Positions 43,358 to 52,355 of a DNA stretch of 56,955 bases are shown one piece after another. Location: the NCBI GenBank assembly GCA_034927685.1, contig JAYFPO010000030.1, positions 1 to 56,955 of the forward strand, written 5' to 3'. A program made the position numbers and the translations under genes. Within the stretch, counting starts at the first letter, position 1; the number at the start of each line of letters is the position of its first letter. A model generated the notes under the pieces. That model was given only the letters and a program-made list of their open reading frames with translations, ran no database searches and was not told where the DNA came from. The stretch is from RGIG3159 sp034927685 (GTDB lineage Bacteria > Bacillota > Clostridia > Oscillospirales > Oscillospiraceae).

Positions 43358-43386
43358 TTGATTTCACGGTGTATTCAGAGTATGAT
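43358..43386 (+). promoter_or_regulatory. promoter of the V-type ATPase operon
   Basis: TTGATT (43358-43363), 17-base spacer, TATGAT (43381-43386). Transcription would begin near 43393, leaving a leader of about 135 bases. Confidence 0.65.
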
Positions 43387-43407
43387 AATGAAATAAGCAC
43401 GGCCTTT

Positions 43408-43485
43408 CATCCGAACGTTTCGTATCGATACAAAACGAACGGATGAATTTTGCGGATCGGCAAATGTCATATGGGACCATTTGCC
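43408..43485 (+). promoter_or_regulatory. two dyads in the V-ATPase leader
   Basis: First dyad 43408-43445: CATCCG/CGGATG, an AA/AA internal loop, CGTTT/AAACG, around the palindrome GTATCGATAC. Second dyad: GGCAAATG (43459-43466) with CATTTGCC (43478-43485). Neither has a U-tract, so they look like operator or leader-RNA structure and not terminators. No known riboswitch class matches. Confidence 0.5.
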
Positions 43486-43528
43486 ATGGTCTCGGCCGCG
43501 CCGTTAAATTAGAACAAGAGGAAAGTTG

Positions 43529-43846
43529 GTGAAACTGGTGCTAGAAGAGTCTATCGGCAAGATCCGTTCCGCAGAAACCCGCGCGGATGCCCGCATTGCG
43601 GACGCGAAGGCGGAGGCGGCGGACATTTTGCAGCAGGCCAGGCAGGACGGCGCCGCCAGACGGGCAGCGCTGGAGGCAAAGGCCGCCAAGGCTGCCAGAG
43701 ACGCGATGGACGCTGCCAAACTGGACGGCATAAAAGCCAAAGCCGCCGCGGAAGCGGAGATTGCCGCCGAGGTCGACGCGCTCCGATCGGCCGCCCTGCA
43801 AAAGGAGCCTGCAATCACGGAACAGGTGATCGCACAATTACTCTGA
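43529..43846 (+). CDS. V/A-type ATPase subunit H/G (peripheral stalk)
   Basis: 105 residues starting at GTG, seven bases after GAGG; a TTG one codon earlier is possible. Almost entirely a charged, Ala-rich coiled coil (EESIGKIRSAETRADARIADAKAE onward, shown here in part), as expected of the stalk subunit that pairs with E. First gene of the nine-gene operon. Confidence 0.85.
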   Translation: MKLVLEESIGKIRSAETRADARIADAKAEAADILQQARQDGAARRAALEAKAAKAARDAMDAAKLDGIKAKAAAEAEIAAEVDALRSAALQKEPAITEQVIAQLL

Positions 43847-43888
43847 GCCCCTCGTTTTTAAAAATACACAGTAAAGGAGGTGCTGAAT

Positions 43889-45901
43889 ATGGCAGTATGT
43901 AAGATGCAGCGCATGAATATCTTCGGTCTGCAGGAAAACCGAAAGGACATTCTGGAACGGCTCCAGTCCTGGGGCATTCTGGAAGTGAATATTCCGGTGC
44001 AGGACGAGTCCCTGAACGCGGTAGACACGTTGTCCTCCCGACAGCTCTACGAGCGGCAGGCCCAGACCCTCCAGCAGGCTCTGGAACTGCTCGACCGCTA
44101 CGCGCCGGAAAAAAAGTCCATGCTCGCGGGCCTGGCCGGAAAAGACCTGATCGACAAAACAGAATATGCCGGGATTACCGGTCAGCGTGGAAAGACGCTG
44201 GAAGCCGCGCAGGATCTGCTCACAACGGACAAGGAAATTTCCGAGACCCGCACGGCGATCGCGCGGCTGGAAGGGCAGATCGAAGGATTGCAGCCTTGGA
44301 TGGCGTTGGACGTTCCCATGAACTGCGCGGGAACACAACAAACCCGGCTGTTCCTTGGGACCATCCCCGGCCAATGGACGGTGGATTCCCTGCTCGCTGC
44401 GCTCGCGGAGGCGGACCCCGAGGCGGAAACGCCCGACATTACGCTGCTCAGTCAGGATAAGGACTACGTCTACATGGCGGCGCTTTGCCTGAAGGAGAAC
44501 GCGGCGGCGCTGGAAGATGCGCTGCGCAGCATCGGATTTGCCAAACCAGCACAAGCCAGCGGCATGACGCCCGCTGCGGCACAGGAGAGCGATCTTGTCC
44601 AGATCCGTTCTCTCAACCGGAAAATCGACCAGCTCTCCGCGAAGCTGCAGCAGGCCGGTACATATCGTTGGACCTTCCAGATTCTCTCGGACTACTACCG
44701 TGTCCGGGCAGACAAATATGAGGTCCTCGGCCAGCTTCCCCAGAGCAGCAAAACCTTCCTGGTCAGCGGCTATGTGCCGCAGGAGAAGGCCAAAGCGCTG
44801 CAAAACGATCTGGAAGATCGCTGCGGCGCCGCTGTGGAGATCGAAGAGCTGCCGGAAGAAGAGGACGCGCCGGTTCTTCTGAAAAACAATGCGTTCGGCT
44901 CCCTGGCTGAGGGTATTCTGAAATCCTTCGGCCTGCCGGGCAAGGGCGAGATTGACCCCTCGTTCCTCACCGCGTGCTTTTATGTCTTCTTCTTCGGCCT
45001 GATGCTGTCGGACGCCGCCTATGGCGCCATTGTCTCCCTGGCCTGCGGCTTTTGCCTGCTGAAGTTCCCCCGGATGGGCGAAAACATGAAAAAAAGCCTG
45101 CAGCTGTTCTTCTGGTGCGGCATTTCCACCCTGTTCTGGGGCATCATGTTTGGCGGCTATTTCGGCGACCTCGTCAGTGTCGTCTCGCGGGTGTTCTTCG
45201 GCCACGAAATCTCGGTCCGCGCGCTCTGGTTCATCCCTCTGAACGATCCGGCCAAGCTTCTGGTCTACTCCATGCTCTTCGGCCTGGTCCACCTGTTCAC
45301 CGGCCTCGGCATCAAGGGCTATATGGCCCTGCGGGACAAAAACTACGCCTCCTTCGTCTTTGACGTGCTGAGCTGGTTTCTCCTGCTCGTCGGCCTGCTT
45401 CTGATGCTGCTGCCCACGGACCTGTTCTATGGGATTTCCCAGATGGCGTTCCATTTCCCCGCCTGGCTCACCCAGACCTCTAAAATTCTGGCCATTGTGG
45501 GCGCAGCGATGATTCTGCTGTTTTCCGCCCGCGGTCAGAAGAATATCGGCTTGCGGATCGCGCTGGGCGCCTACGATCTCTACAACATCACCGGCTGGCT
45601 CAGCGACGTGCTCTCCTATTCCCGTCTGCTTGCCCTGGGTCTCGCCACCGGCGTCATCGCCCAGGTGGTCAACCAGATGGGCAGCATGCTGGGAGGCGGC
45701 GTTCTCGGCGCCATCGTCTTTATCGTCGTGTTCGTAGCCGGTCATCTCATGAATCTGGCCATCAACATGCTCGGTGCGTATGTCCATACCTGCCGGCTGC
45801 AGTATGTTGAATTCTACGGTAAGTTTTATGAAGGCGGCGGCCGTGAATTCCACCCCTTCCAGTTCCATACAAATTATATCGATATTAAGGAGGAACCCTA
45901 A
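43889..45901 (+). CDS. ntpI: V/A-type ATPase subunit I (a-type membrane subunit)
   Basis: 670 residues from MAVCKMQRMNIFG, with AGGAGGTG six bases upstream. A long cytoplasmic stalk-binding half (about 1-360, with coiled coils) is followed by about eight membrane helices. YSRLLALGLATG contains the essential Arg that faces the ring Glu during ion translocation. Two bases separate it from ntpK. Confidence 0.95.
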   Translation: MAVCKMQRMNIFGLQENRKDILERLQSWGILEVNIPVQDESLNAVDTLSSRQLYERQAQTLQQALELLDRYAPEKKSMLAGLAGKDLIDKTEYAGITGQRGKTLEAAQDLLTTDKEISETRTAIARLEGQIEGLQPWMALDVPMNCAGTQQTRLFLGTIPGQWTVDSLLAALAEADPEAETPDITLLSQDKDYVYMAALCLKENAAALEDALRSIGFAKPAQASGMTPAAAQESDLVQIRSLNRKIDQLSAKLQQAGTYRWTFQILSDYYRVRADKYEVLGQLPQSSKTFLVSGYVPQEKAKALQNDLEDRCGAAVEIEELPEEEDAPVLLKNNAFGSLAEGILKSFGLPGKGEIDPSFLTACFYVFFFGLMLSDAAYGAIVSLACGFCLLKFPRMGENMKKSLQLFFWCGISTLFWGIMFGGYFGDLVSVVSRVFFGHEISVRALWFIPLNDPAKLLVYSMLFGLVHLFTGLGIKGYMALRDKNYASFVFDVLSWFLLLVGLLLMLLPTDLFYGISQMAFHFPAWLTQTSKILAIVGAAMILLFSARGQKNIGLRIALGAYDLYNITGWLSDVLSYSRLLALGLATGVIAQVVNQMGSMLGGGVLGAIVFIVVFVAGHLMNLAINMLGAYVHTCRLQYVEFYGKFYEGGGREFHPFQFHTNYIDIKEEP

Positions 45902-45903
45902 TT

Positions 45904-46374
45904 ATGACTGGTATTGTTTTTGCACTGATCGGTGTAGCCCTGGCGGTTGGCCTCGCGGGCTGCGGCTCCGCTGTCGGCGTCGGCATTGCGGGACAGGCCG
46001 CGGCCGGTGTCGTCACCGTGGATCCCGGCAAGTTTGCCAAGGTCCTGCTGCTCCAGCTTCTCCCCGGTACCCAGGGTATCTACGGTCTGCTCGTCGGCTT
46101 TATCACGCTCGCGAAAATCGGCCTGCTCGGCGGCAATACGGTGGACCTCTCCCTGCAGAGCGGTTTGCTGATTCTGGCCGCCTGCCTCCCCATCGCGATT
46201 GTCGGCCTGATTTCCGCCATTGCGCAGGGCAAGACCTCCGCCGCCGGCATCGGCATTGTGGCCAAGAAGCCGGACCAGTTCGGCAAGGCCATGCTGTTCC
46301 CCGCCATGGTTGAAACCTACGCCATCCTTTCTCTGCTGATCTCCGTCCTGTCTGTCAGTGCCATCAAGCTTTGA
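45904..46374 (+). CDS. ntpK: V/A-type ATPase subunit K (rotor proteolipid), predicted Na+ type
   Basis: 156 residues, two hairpins in four membrane helices. The ion-site residues of Enterococcus hirae NtpK (Leu61, Thr64, Gln65, Gln110, Glu139) have counterparts here: Leu53, Thr56 and Gln57 in LLPGTQG, Gln108 in AIAQGK, and Glu137 in MVETYA. This predicts Na+ coupling; only the second hairpin has the carboxylate, as in the V-type duplicated proteolipid. Confidence 0.94.
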   Translation: MTGIVFALIGVALAVGLAGCGSAVGVGIAGQAAAGVVTVDPGKFAKVLLLQLLPGTQGIYGLLVGFITLAKIGLLGGNTVDLSLQSGLLILAACLPIAIVGLISAIAQGKTSAAGIGIVAKKPDQFGKAMLFPAMVETYAILSLLISVLSVSAIKL

Positions 46375-46419
46375 TTGGCCTTCATCATTCTGGAAAATAC
46401 GGAAGGAAGGAGTACAACC

Positions 46420-47013
46420 ATGAGCGGATTGGAAAAAATGACGCAGAAGATCGAGGCTGACGCCGAAGCCCAGGCCTCTGAGATCACTGCAAACGCCAAG
46501 GTGGACGCCGCACGGATTCTCGCCGATGCGGAAGCCGCCGGTCATGCCTCCGCCGCCGAGCTGGCGGAAAAATCCACCCGGGAGGTCGCATCCTATCGGG
46601 AACGCGTGGCTTCCTCTCTGGAGCAGCAGCGGCGCACCGCCCTGCTCGCAGCCAGGCAGGAACTGATCGCCTCCGTGCTCAGCAAGGCCCATACCGCCCT
46701 GCAGCAAAAGCCGGCCGAGGAATATTTTTCCTTCCTCCGGCGCGCGCTGGAGGCATTTGTTCGGCCGTATGCCGGTCAGATCTGCTTTTCGAAGACGGAT
46801 CTCGCGCGGATGCCCACAGGTTTTCTGGCAGATCTGCAGGCGATCGCAGCAAAGAAGGGCGGCAGCCTGACTCTCGCCGCGGAACCGAGGGAAACCCACG
46901 GCGGCTTTATCCTGATCTACGGCGGCATCGAGGAAAACTGCACCTTCAAGGCGCTGTTTGACGCGCGGAAGGACACGCTGCAGGACCGGGTGCACAGGCT
47001 GCTGTTTGCCTGA
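46420..47013 (+). CDS. ntpE: V/A-type ATPase subunit E
   Basis: 197 residues from MSGLEKMTQKIEADAE, with GGAAGGAGG upstream. N-terminal Ala/Glu-rich coiled coil (about 1-95) and a C-terminal globular domain with ETHGGFILIYGGIEENCTF, which is typical of the subunit. Forms the peripheral stalk with H/G. Confidence 0.93.
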   Translation: MSGLEKMTQKIEADAEAQASEITANAKVDAARILADAEAAGHASAAELAEKSTREVASYRERVASSLEQQRRTALLAARQELIASVLSKAHTALQQKPAEEYFSFLRRALEAFVRPYAGQICFSKTDLARMPTGFLADLQAIAAKKGGSLTLAAEPRETHGGFILIYGGIEENCTFKALFDARKDTLQDRVHRLLFA

Positions 47014-47036
47014 GGGGGAGTCAGAAAGGAGTATCC

Positions 47037-48008
47037 ATGTCTGATACGAAATATACCTATGCGGTTGCACGCATTCGTGCGCTGGAGCTCTCCCTGTTCT
47101 CCGCCGCAACCCTGGATCAGCTGATGGCCTGTAAGGGCTATGAGCAGTGCCTGCAATTTTTGGCAGAAAAGGGCTGGGGCAGCACGGAAACGCCGCAAAA
47201 CGCCGAAGCGATTCTGACCTGCGAACGCGAAAAGATGTGGCAGACCATGGAGGAACTCTCCGTGGATATGTCCCTCTTTGACGTGCTCTCCTATCCCAAG
47301 CTATTTCACAATCTGAAGGCCGCCGTCAAGGAACTCTGCACGGAAGAAAAGACCCCTGGGATCTTCTATGAGGACTGCGACATCTCCGGTGAGACTATGA
47401 TGGAGCTGCTGCGGAATAAGAGCTATCAGGATTTTCCCGCCTCCATGCAGGCCGCCGCCAAAGAGGCCTACGAGACGCTGCTGCATACGCGGGACGGCCA
47501 GCTCTGCGACGTCATTGTGGACCGCGCCTGTCTGGACGCCATCTGCAAGGCCGGGCAGGACGCGGAGGAACCGATCATCCAAGACTATGCCGAGAGCACC
47601 GTCGCCGTGGCCGATATCAAAATCGCCGCACGCGGCGCCGCCACCGGAAAAACCGCGGAATTTCTGCTGCGCGCCATGTCTCCCTGCGCCTCGCTCTCCG
47701 TGGAGGAACTGGTCAGAGCCGCGCTGGGCGGCACAGTCTCCCTCAGCGACTATCTGCAGAGCATGGGCTACGGCGAGGCCGGTGAGGCCCTCCGGCAGTC
47801 ACCCTCTGCCTTCGAGCGCTGGTGCGATGATCGGATCATCGAGACCATACAGCCCCAATTACTGAATCCCTTCTCTGTCGGTCCCCTGTTTGCCTATGTG
47901 CTGGCCCGGGAGAACGAGATCAAAACGGTGCGGATCATCCTGTCGGGCAAGCGCAACGAGCTGCCGGAGGAATCCATCCGGGAAAGGATCAGGAAGATGT
48001 ATGTATAA
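47037..48008 (+). CDS. ntpC: V/A-type ATPase subunit C (d-type)
   Basis: 323 residues, largely helical. It links the central stalk to the K ring. YAVARIRALE near the N-terminus and LAYVLARENEIKTVRIIL near the C-terminus (Tyr-Val-Leu-Ala-Arg-Glu block) are family marks. AAAGGAG precedes ATG; overlaps ntpF by 8 bp. Confidence 0.93.
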   Translation: MSDTKYTYAVARIRALELSLFSAATLDQLMACKGYEQCLQFLAEKGWGSTETPQNAEAILTCEREKMWQTMEELSVDMSLFDVLSYPKLFHNLKAAVKELCTEEKTPGIFYEDCDISGETMMELLRNKSYQDFPASMQAAAKEAYETLLHTRDGQLCDVIVDRACLDAICKAGQDAEEPIIQDYAESTVAVADIKIAARGAATGKTAEFLLRAMSPCASLSVEELVRAALGGTVSLSDYLQSMGYGEAGEALRQSPSAFERWCDDRIIETIQPQLLNPFSVGPLFAYVLARENEIKTVRIILSGKRNELPEESIRERIRKMYV

Positions 48009-48321
48009 AATTGCAGTAATGGGCGCCTACGACAGCGTCTACGGCTTTGCCGCTCTGGGTCTCAGCACGTTTCCCGCCGAAACCCACGAGGAGGGGAAGC
48101 GCCTGCTGCGTCAGCTCTCGGAGAGCGACTACGCCGTGATCTATATCACAGAGGCGCTGGCTGCTCTTCTGCCGGAGGAGATCGGCAAGCTGAGAAACCG
48201 GATTACGCCGGCAATCATCCTGATTCCCGGCATCTCCGGCAACACCGGCCACGGCGTCGAGGGCGTCAAAAAATCCGTGGAACAGGCTGTCGGTTCCGAC
48301 ATTCTGTTCTCCAATCAATAG
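48001..48321 (+). CDS. ntpF: V/A-type ATPase subunit F
   Basis: 106 residues. MYKIAVMGAYDSVYGFAALG is the standard opening, and PAIILIPGISG the central strand. A CheY-like small central-stalk subunit that regulates coupling. Starts within the end of ntpC. Confidence 0.94.
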   Translation: MYKIAVMGAYDSVYGFAALGLSTFPAETHEEGKRLLRQLSESDYAVIYITEALAALLPEEIGKLRNRITPAIILIPGISGNTGHGVEGVKKSVEQAVGSDILFSNQ

Positions 48322-48342
48322 AAAGGTGGGTGATCTCAGCCC

Positions 48343-50109
48343 ATGAGTACAGGTACGATCAAAAAGGTCGCAGGCCCTCTGGTCATTGCCGAGGGCATGC
48401 GGGATGCCAATATGTACGACGTCGTCCGTGTCAGCAGCAAGCGGCTGATCGGCGAGATCATTGAAATCCATGGCGACGAGGCCTCCATTCAGGTCTACGA
48501 GGAGACCTCCGGCCTCGGCCCCGGCGAGCCCGTGGAATCCATGGAAGTGCCGCTCGCGGTGGAACTGGGCCCCGGCCTCATTTCCAGCATCTATGACGGC
48601 ATCCAGCGTCCGTTGGACGAAATTATGAAGCTCTGCGGCAACAATCTGCAGCGCGGCGTCGAGGTTCCCTCCCTGAAGCGCGATACGCTCTGGACCTTCG
48701 TTCCCGTTGCCAAGGTTGGCGACAAAGTCGCCGCCGGCGACACACTCGGCACCGTGCAGGAAACCGAACTGGTACAGCAGAAAATCATGGTCCCCTATGG
48801 CATGGAGGGCACCGTCAAGGAAATCAAAGCGGGCGACTTCACCATCACGGACACCGTTTCTGTGCTGGAAACCGAGCAGGGTGACCGGGAAATTCAGATG
48901 CTGCAGCGTTGGCCGGTTCGGAAAGGCCGTCCCTACAAGGAAAAACTGCCCCCCACGAGACCTCTGGTCACCGGCCAGCGGGTCATCGATACCTTCTTCC
49001 CCATTGCCCGCGGCGGCGTGGCGGCCGTTCCCGGTCCCTTCGGCTCCGGCAAGACCGTCATCCAGCACCAGCTTGCCAAGTGGGCCGAGGCGGATATCGT
49101 CGTCTACATCGGCTGCGGCGAGCGCGGCAACGAAATGACCGACGTTCTGAACGAGTTCCCCGAACTGAAGGACCCGAAAACCGGAAAATCCCTGATGGAG
49201 CGGACCGTTCTGATCGCCAACACCTCCGATATGCCTGTCGCAGCCCGCGAAGCCTCCATCTACACCGGCATTACCATTGCCGAATACTTCCGCGACATGG
49301 GCTACTCCGTGGCTCTGATGGCCGACTCCACCTCCCGTTGGGCCGAGGCCCTGCGTGAAATGTCCGGCCGTCTCGAGGAGATGCCCGGCGAAGAAGGCTA
49401 CCCTGCCTACCTGGGTTCCCGTCTGGCGCAGTTCTACGAGCGCGCCGGTCAGGTGGTCACGCTGGGCGGCGAGGGCCGCATCGGCGCGCTGTCCGTCATC
49501 GGCGCCGTGTCGCCTCCGGGCGGCGATATCTCCGAGCCTGTCTCGCAGGCCACGCTGCGGATCGTCAAGGTCTTCTGGGGCCTCGATTCCGCCCTGGCTT
49601 ATAAGCGCCACTTCCCCGCCATCAACTGGCTGACCTCCTATTCCCTGTATTTGGACGACATGGGCAAGTGGTTCGACGAAAACGTCTCCCCCGACTGGAT
49701 CAGCTGCCGTCAGAAGATGATGTCGCTGCTCCAGGATGAGGCCGAGCTGGACGAAATCGTAAAGATGGTCGGTATGGACGCTCTGTCCGCCGGCGACCGT
49801 CTCAAGATGGAAGCCGCGCGCTCCATTCGTGAGGACTTCCTCCATCAGAACTCCTTCCACGAGATCGACACCTATACTTCGCTCAAGAAGCAGCTTCTCA
49901 TGACGCATCTGGTCCTCGCCTATTATGAGCAATGCCAGGAAGCGCTTTCCAAGGGCGCCGATATCCAGAAGCTGGTCAAACTGGCGGTCCGCGAACGGAT
50001 CGGCCGCTACAAATACACGCACGAGGATCGCCTGGACGCCGAATACGACAGCGTCATGACAGATCTTTCCCATGAAATTGCCGCTGCCTGCGGGAAGGAG
50101 GACTTCTGA
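48343..50109 (+). CDS. ntpA: V/A-type ATPase catalytic subunit A
   Basis: 588 residues. Walker A GPFGSGKT at 231-238; the non-homologous insertion at about 110-200; GCGERGNEM with the catalytic Glu; SRWAEALREMSGRLEEMPGEEGYPAYL-type block (shortened here). Hydrolyses or makes ATP. Ends inside the start of ntpB. Confidence 0.97.
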   Translation: MSTGTIKKVAGPLVIAEGMRDANMYDVVRVSSKRLIGEIIEIHGDEASIQVYEETSGLGPGEPVESMEVPLAVELGPGLISSIYDGIQRPLDEIMKLCGNNLQRGVEVPSLKRDTLWTFVPVAKVGDKVAAGDTLGTVQETELVQQKIMVPYGMEGTVKEIKAGDFTITDTVSVLETEQGDREIQMLQRWPVRKGRPYKEKLPPTRPLVTGQRVIDTFFPIARGGVAAVPGPFGSGKTVIQHQLAKWAEADIVVYIGCGERGNEMTDVLNEFPELKDPKTGKSLMERTVLIANTSDMPVAAREASIYTGITIAEYFRDMGYSVALMADSTSRWAEALREMSGRLEEMPGEEGYPAYLGSRLAQFYERAGQVVTLGGEGRIGALSVIGAVSPPGGDISEPVSQATLRIVKVFWGLDSALAYKRHFPAINWLTSYSLYLDDMGKWFDENVSPDWISCRQKMMSLLQDEAELDEIVKMVGMDALSAGDRLKMEAARSIREDFLHQNSFHEIDTYTSLKKQLLMTHLVLAYYEQCQEALSKGADIQKLVKLAVRERIGRYKYTHEDRLDAEYDSVMTDLSHEIAAACGKEDF

Positions 50110-51482
50110 TGCCAAAAGAATATCGTACCATTCAGGAGGTCGCCGGCCCTCTGATGCTGGTCCACGGCGTCAGCGGCGTCTTTTACGACGAGCTGGGCGA
50201 AATCGAACTGGCCAGCGGTGAAATCCGCCGCTGCAAGGTGCTGGAGATCAACGGTGAGGATGCGCTGGTGCAGCTCTTTGAGTCGTCCACCGGCATTAAC
50301 CTCTCCAGTTCCAAGGTTCGCTTCCTGGGCAGAACCATGGAGCTGGGCGTCTCCGAGGATATGCTGGGCCGCGTGTTCGACGGCCTGGGCCGTCCCATCG
50401 ACAATGGCCCCGAAATTCTCCCCGACGCCCGCATGGACGTCAACGGCCTGCCCATGAACCCCGCCGCCCGGAACTATCCGCAGGAGTTCATCCAGACCGG
50501 TATCTCCGCCATCGACGGCCTGAACACGCTGGTCCGCGGCCAAAAGCTTCCGATTTTCTCCTGTTCCGGCCTGCCGCACAACAATCTCGCCGCGCAGATC
50601 GCCCGTCAGGCGAAGGTCCGCGGTAAGGATGAGCAATTTGCCGTGGTGTTCGCTGCCATGGGCATCACCTTTGAGGAGTCCAACTACTTCGTCGAATCCT
50701 TTAAGGAAACCGGCGCCATCGACCGGACGGTGCTGTTCGTCAACCTGGCCAACGATCCCGCTGTCGAGCGGATCGCGACGCCCCGTATGGCGCTGACCGC
50801 CGCCGAATATCTGGCCTTCCAGAAGGATATGCATGTGCTGGTCATCCTGACCGATATCACCAACTACGCCGACGCGCTCCGCGAGGTCTCCGCCGCCCGG
50901 AAAGAAGTCCCGGGCCGCCGCGGCTACCCCGGTTACATGTACACCGACCTGGCCTCCCTGTATGAACGCGCGGGCCGCCAGAAGGGCAAAACCGGCTCCA
51001 TCACGATGATTCCGATTCTGACCATGCCGGAGGACGACAAGACCCATCCCATCCCCGACCTGACCGGCTACATCACCGAAGGCCAGGTCATCCTGAGCCG
51101 TGAGCTGTACCGCAAGGGCGTCACGCCGCCCATCGATGTGCTGCCCTCCCTGTCCCGTCTGAAGGACAAGGGCATCGGCGAAGGCAAGACCCGCGCCGAC
51201 CACGCCAACACCCTGAACCAGCTCTTCGCGGCCTATGCCCGCGGCAAGGAAGCCAAGGACCTCATGGTCATTCTGGGCGAGGCCGCCCTGTCCGACATCG
51301 ACCTGATCTATGCAAAGTTTGCCGACGCCTTTGAGAAGGAATACGTCTCGCAGGGCTACGCGGCAAACCGCGACATCGAGGAAACGCTGAACCTTGGCTG
51401 GCGGCTGCTCTCCATTCTGCCCCGCAGCGAGCTGAAGCGAATTGACGACAAGTATCTGGATCAGTACTACGGCAAGTGTTAA
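50109..51482 (+). CDS. ntpB: V/A-type ATPase subunit B
   Basis: 457 residues, the non-catalytic partner of A, lacking a P-loop at the place where A has one. FSCSGLPHNNLAAQIARQ and VLTDITNYADALREVSAA are family blocks, and PGRRGYPGYMYTDLA-type loop holds the arginine region. One-base overlap with ntpA (TGATG). Confidence 0.97.
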   Translation: MPKEYRTIQEVAGPLMLVHGVSGVFYDELGEIELASGEIRRCKVLEINGEDALVQLFESSTGINLSSSKVRFLGRTMELGVSEDMLGRVFDGLGRPIDNGPEILPDARMDVNGLPMNPAARNYPQEFIQTGISAIDGLNTLVRGQKLPIFSCSGLPHNNLAAQIARQAKVRGKDEQFAVVFAAMGITFEESNYFVESFKETGAIDRTVLFVNLANDPAVERIATPRMALTAAEYLAFQKDMHVLVILTDITNYADALREVSAARKEVPGRRGYPGYMYTDLASLYERAGRQKGKTGSITMIPILTMPEDDKTHPIPDLTGYITEGQVILSRELYRKGVTPPIDVLPSLSRLKDKGIGEGKTRADHANTLNQLFAAYARGKEAKDLMVILGEAALSDIDLIYAKFADAFEKEYVSQGYAANRDIEETLNLGWRLLSILPRSELKRIDDKYLDQYYGKC

Positions 51483-51506
51483 GCCGCGGAAAGAGGTGAT
51501 GGCGAA

Positions 51507-52196
51507 TTGGCAACCACACAGGTAAATCCTACCAGAATGGAGCTGACGCGTCTCAAAAAGAAGCTGCGCACCGCCATGCGCGGTCACAAACTTCTGAAAG
51601 ACAAGCGCGACGAGCTGATGCGCCAGTTCCTGGACCTGGTCCGGGAAAATATGGCGCTGCGGCAGAAGGTGGAAGCCGGAATCCGGAACGCCAACCGCAA
51701 CTTCGTCGTGGCCCAGGCCGGTATGTCGGAGGAAGCCCTCCACACCGCGCTGATGGCGCCCAAGCAGGAGGTCTATCTGGACCTTTCTCAGAAAAACGTC
51801 ATGAGTGTGGAAATTCCGGTCTTCGACTACAAGACCAGAACCGCAGACGAAAATGACATCTATTCCTACGGCTTCGCCTTTACGACCGGCGACCTGGATG
51901 GGGCGGTCAAATCTCTTTCGGACATTCTGCCGGACATGCTGCGTCTGGCGGAAATCGAAAAGGGCTGCCAACTCATGTCGTCGGAGATTGAAAAGACACG
52001 CCGCCGCGTCAACGCGCTGGAGCATGTCATCATACCAGAGACGCAGCACAGCATCAAGTACATCACCATGAAGCTGGATGAGAACGAACGAAGCACCCAG
52101 ATTCGGCTGATGAAGGTCAAGGATATGATGCTGGAAGAGGCGCACCACTACAGCGAAAAGGTACAGGGCTACGAAGTCGAAATTGAGACACAGTAA
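51507..52196 (+). CDS. ntpD: V/A-type ATPase subunit D (central shaft)
   Basis: 229 residues starting at TTG; GAGGTGAT lies six bases upstream and no ATG fits better until residue 11. Two long helices, about 1-75 and 140-215, form the antiparallel shaft; NPTRMELTRLKKKL is the standard opening. Last gene of the operon. Confidence 0.94.
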   Translation: MATTQVNPTRMELTRLKKKLRTAMRGHKLLKDKRDELMRQFLDLVRENMALRQKVEAGIRNANRNFVVAQAGMSEEALHTALMAPKQEVYLDLSQKNVMSVEIPVFDYKTRTADENDIYSYGFAFTTGDLDGAVKSLSDILPDMLRLAEIEKGCQLMSSEIEKTRRRVNALEHVIIPETQHSIKYITMKLDENERSTQIRLMKVKDMMLEEAHHYSEKVQGYEVEIETQ

Positions 52197-52205
52197 GCGA
52201 GGAAA

Positions 52206-52236
52206 GGGGCTGCCGCAGATGCGGCAGCCCCTTTTT
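52206..52236 (+). terminator. terminator of the V-ATPase operon
   Basis: Perfect 11-bp stem (52206-52216 with 52221-52231), loop AGAT, T5. Confidence 0.9.
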
Positions 52237-52315
52237 GCCCAAAATGGCGGCGAATGCGGCAGCCTAACAGCAATGCCGTACCCGTTTTGCGTGATAAAAT
52301 CGTGGTTGCGTATCG

Positions 52316-52355
52316 TTAAAAAGACGGGGCTGCCGCGGCAGCCCCGTCTTTTTAA
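52316..52355. terminator. 40-bp perfect palindrome acting as bidirectional terminator
   Basis: 52316-52335 is exactly complementary to 52336-52355, with A5 on the left and T5 on the right. It includes the stop codon of the minus-strand membrane protein. Its core GGGGCTGCCGC...GGCAGCCCC repeats that of the terminator at 52206. Confidence 0.88.

Noticed and set aside
47989..50115. 708-residue minus-strand open frame, and similar long ones opposite ntpI and ntpB
   Set aside because: Antisense shadows of the V-ATPase subunits.
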